This document shows positions 61,458 through 64,000 of a DNA stretch of 64,000 nucleotides, piece by piece. The stretch lies in the NCBI RefSeq assembly GCF_014905175.1, contig NC_057791.1, positions 22,482,537 to 22,546,536 on the forward strand. The letters run 5' to 3'. A program made the position numbers and the translations under genes. Source of the DNA: Aphidius gifuensis. Lineage: Eukaryota; Arthropoda; Insecta; Hymenoptera; Braconidae. Each line of letters starts with the position of its first letter. Position 1 is the first letter of the stretch. The notes below the pieces were generated by a model. That model ran no database searches, had not been told where the DNA came from, and saw only the letters and a program-made list of their open reading frames with translations.

Positions 61458-63043
61458 TTAACAGCACTTACCATTAGCTAAGCAAATAATTAATTTGAAA
61501 TATGGCGATTCATATTGTTTTTTATCAGTTATGAGAGTAACAATTGAAACCAAAAGTTGTTTTCGAATTTTCGATATTTTTGCTGCTCTTTTGATAAATT
61601 CAACAGTTACACTTGTGTCCAAAACAACAAGCAACTTCATTTTTGGTGAATTTTCGAGAACTTCAATGGCTAAATCATCAGTAATTTTATTGCTGCATGG
61701 TAACATTAATTTATTCAAGTTTTTGAGCAATTTGATTGATGAAGAATCAATGCTGTGATTAATGCCGATAAAACAAAGACGTGTTAAATTATTCATCTTT
61801 GAAATGGCTACTACAGCATCATTAGTTAACCATTCACAATTAACAATGAGTCCTGTTAATTGCTTCATGGTATTGGCAAAAGTATACACACTCTTATCTG
61901 AAATTTTGTAATTCCTCAAATCCAATTTAGTTATGAACTGATTTGGCTTATTAGCGTGAATATTATAATGAAAATATTTTAGTAAACGATTATCTCTCAG
62001 ATAGTCTGCTAACTTTGGGGAAATTCGTAGATTACCAATATCAAGTCTTTTCAGAGCTTTTAGTCGACGAAGCATCTACAAAAACAATTATTGATAAGTA
62101 TATGTAAAAAAATAAAAAGAATTTTTTTTTTTGTAAATAGATATAAAGTTTAACTTACACGAATGGTTATATCTTCTGGTAAACTACACGATTCATATAA
62201 ATCATCTTTCCAACAGCACAGATACAGATCAGTCAATGTATTAGCAAGTGATTCTAATGCAAGGATTACATAAAGAAGCTTAAAGTGGTTTTTCATACGT
62301 TGAAATATAATTTCTAATACTTTGAGCTTAGATAGACGTGAAAATGCATCATATCTTAATATTTTGTTGTCATCTTGGAATCTCAATCGAAGTTCCACGA
62401 GATTTGGACAATATTCATTAATAACTGGCACTATGTCACTATAATCATAAGCTGTCAAGTCTAATTCTGTTAAGTAGCAACCACATTTATAAAGCAATGA
62501 TTTTAAAAAGCTTAATTTTTCATCGGGTGTTGTAAATTTCTTCAAACAATCTGGATTCCCAGCTCGTTCCCAGTGAGTGAGTTCAAGTTTTTTGACATTA
62601 CCCCAAGAAAAATCAAGGGCTTTTTTCCATTTTTGACATACTAAAAAATAAATAAATTATTCAAATATATTAATTATTGTAATTAAATTATTATTTTAAA
62701 TTTTAATTAATCAATTGATATTTTAATTAATTAATTGATATTTTTCTTATCACATACCCAATGCAATTTTAGGTCTTTCACATGCTGGCACGTACATGAA
62801 TATTTCAGCCAGACAATCATCATTAACACAATCAATTATTGAATGATCATGATTTTCATAGTATATCTAAAAAATAATAATGAATATATTTATACAACAA
62901 TAATTCAATAATTAATCTACATGCATGTTTTTATTGCAGTTGTATTTTGGACTAACCTTATTATCTTTTTCGTTGAATGAAAATTTTGAAATTTCACGTG
63001 GCACCATATATTTTTTTAAAGTGAAATATTCCGACTCTTCCAT
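61458..63043 (-). CDS. F-box/leucine-rich-repeat protein, copy 2
   Basis: Four minus-strand exons (63043-62957, 62866-62758, 62640-62159, 62075-61458) give about 431 residues with the same plan as copy 1. Exon 1 is identical in protein, and the F-box-like region is nearly so. The LRR part carries many replacements and small in-frame gaps (for example PKLADYLRDNRLLK against PELADYLKNLRDKGKLK). Near its end the frame contains a strong donor (AATG then GTAAGTG at about 61472), so the transcript may splice past the called stop; copy 1 lacks this donor. Confidence 0.8.
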
Positions 63044-63654
63044 ATTTGATGAAGTTAAAATATCGGTATATTTACTGTAATTTCGTTTTATTTCAATATT
63101 TTTTTATCTCAATCATGGAGGTTTTTTTTTATTAAAATGTATTGCTTTAATTTTATTTGTTAAATAAATAATGTATTATTGAGTTGAATTATTTTTTTAC
63201 AGAACTGAGCCACACAAAAAAAAAAAAATGTAAACAAAAACACCATGTGACTTCGGATCTTCTCGCTACTAGCGTCAACACTGGCAAAAAAATGTACTGA
63301 CTTGTTCCATTCCGTGAGCTTCAAGCCTTCAACAGCTCCCAGTGACGTCACAGATTACCCTCCTTATATAAAACTCCATGACTTAACCTAAAAATTAATT
63401 GTTAAAATATTTAAATATCATAGACTGATGGACATTCTTGTATACATATATATACACGTGGCGTCAATATAATATAATAGCTCAAGTAAATTAACAATCT
63501 CAAACAAATTAATAATTGATTATTAATAAATAATATTGATTTAATAATAAATAACATAATCAGTGTATTAAAAATAATATTAAATATCTAATTTTATATT
63601 TAACAACAAACTGTCGATATTTAATTTGTTTAATAATTAATAATAAATTACAGA
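63044..63654. other. LRR2-RRM gene divergent spacer
   Basis: It holds the LRR2 upstream flank on the left and the RRM-like gene's promoter and 5' UTR on the right. The region 63235-63380 is less AT-rich. No other gene was seen. Confidence 0.7.
63343..63372 (+). promoter_or_regulatory. CRE site and TATA box upstream of the RRM-like gene
   Basis: A full cAMP-response element TGACGTCA (63343-63350) is followed 14 bases later by TATATAAA (63365-63372). This is a textbook core promoter, about 280 bases before the start codon. Confidence 0.7.
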
Positions 63655-64000
63655 ATGGAAGGAAAAGTAAATGAAAGTATTAAAAAAAAAAAAAATACCG
63701 AACAAGACAGAACAATATATTTACGTTTTCCAAAACGCATTACTGATATTGATGAAGTACGTAATTTAATAACTGGTGATGCAAATATTAAGTTTCAAAG
63801 ACAAGCATCAAGACATTGTCATGTTATATTTCCTAAAATGGAACAAAAAATAAACAATATGAAATCAATAAAGGCTAAATCAAAAGAAAATAATTTACGT
63901 ATTGTTGTATCTGGTGCTAAACCAAATCAAAAAATTCAACAATCATCTGATAATGATGAGCCACTTAATAAAGATAAAAATGTTACAACAACAAAAGCTA
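63655..64000 (+). CDS. Start of an RRM-like protein, cut by the window end
   Basis: An open frame from the first ATG runs 115 codons to the window edge. After a Lys-rich start, the segment TIYLRFPKRITDIDEVRNL followed by CHVIFPKM looks like an RNA-recognition motif (beta1, helix 1, beta3-like strands). Lys, Asn and Gln-rich sequence follows. It may be a nucleolar RNA-binding protein, but I cannot name it. The 3' part lies outside the window. Confidence 0.6.
   Translation, partial: MEGKVNESIKKKKNTEQDRTIYLRFPKRITDIDEVRNLITGDANIKFQRQASRHCHVIFPKMEQKINNMKSIKAKSKENNLRIVVSGAKPNQKIQQSSDNDEPLNKDKNVTTTKA

Larger units (their letters stand above)
60222..63113. repeat. Segmental duplication, copy 2 (D3 remnant plus LRR gene 2)
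   Basis: Partner of 56552-59423 in the same orientation. The left border cuts D intron 1, leaving D3 without exon 1. The right border lies about 70 bases upstream of the LRR2 start codon, after which the flanks diverge. Confidence 0.85.

Noticed and set aside
1..64000. tRNA, rRNA or CRISPR features
   Set aside because: I saw no cloverleaf with A and B boxes, no rRNA-like block and no spaced direct-repeat array. The A/T runs and ATA repeats are simple sequence.

Overview
This window is nuclear DNA from an insect: very AT-rich, with many short GT..AG introns and no operons. The pointers to an insect are a ZAD-type zinc-finger protein, a single-domain secreted ACE, and insect-like MCM5, RFC1, POLR3A, GlnRS and PACRG genes. 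Extreme AT content and tandem, fast-changing secreted genes would fit a small parasitoid wasp, but that is inference; nothing here proves the species. All exon borders were worked out by hand from splice signals, reading frame and similarity to known families.

Layout. 1.4-7.3 kb: a long ankyrin-repeat gene (+) with two possible last exons. 9.8-11.6 kb: a CDKL-type kinase (+). 13.2-26.0 kb: a tandem array of secreted-protein genes of two related types, A and B, in the order A1, B1, (A deleted except its last exon), B2 (broken), A2, B3, all (+). The repeat unit carries a copy of the 3' end of the kinase gene. 26.9-28.3 kb: an aldo-keto reductase (+). 28.4-30.7 kb: MCM5 (-), with an E2F-type site upstream. 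31.2-31.8 kb: a single small secreted gene (C). 33.0-35.6 kb: a secreted ACE-like peptidase (+). 35.9-39.7 kb: RFC1 (-), head-to-head with POLR3A (+, 40.2-44.8 kb). 45.4-46.4 kb: PACRG (+). 46.7 kb: a 167-bp imperfect hairpin. 47.1-49.6 kb: GlnRS (-). 51.1-54.1 kb: a ZAD/C2H2 transcription factor (+). 54.9-63.0 kb: a second duplicated region in which small secreted genes (D1, D2 and a 5'-truncated D3) alternate with two F-box/LRR genes (-). 63.7 kb to the end: the start of an RRM-like gene (+) behind a CRE plus TATA promoter.

The housekeeping genes are ordinary and cover replication (MCM5, RFC1), Pol III transcription, tRNA charging and cilia or flagella. The notable content is the secreted-gene clusters. 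A and B genes share a signal peptide, four cysteines and matched intron phases, and all sit behind a near-identical promoter (paired GATA sites, TATA, initiator). A1 and A2 have nearly identical introns but very different exons: in two exons I count 37 amino-acid-changing codons against 3 synonymous ones. The D genes, and more loosely the C gene, share the same first-intron placement and first-exon style, so A, B, C and D may be one scattered, fast-evolving family of secreted proteins. I do not recognise its function.
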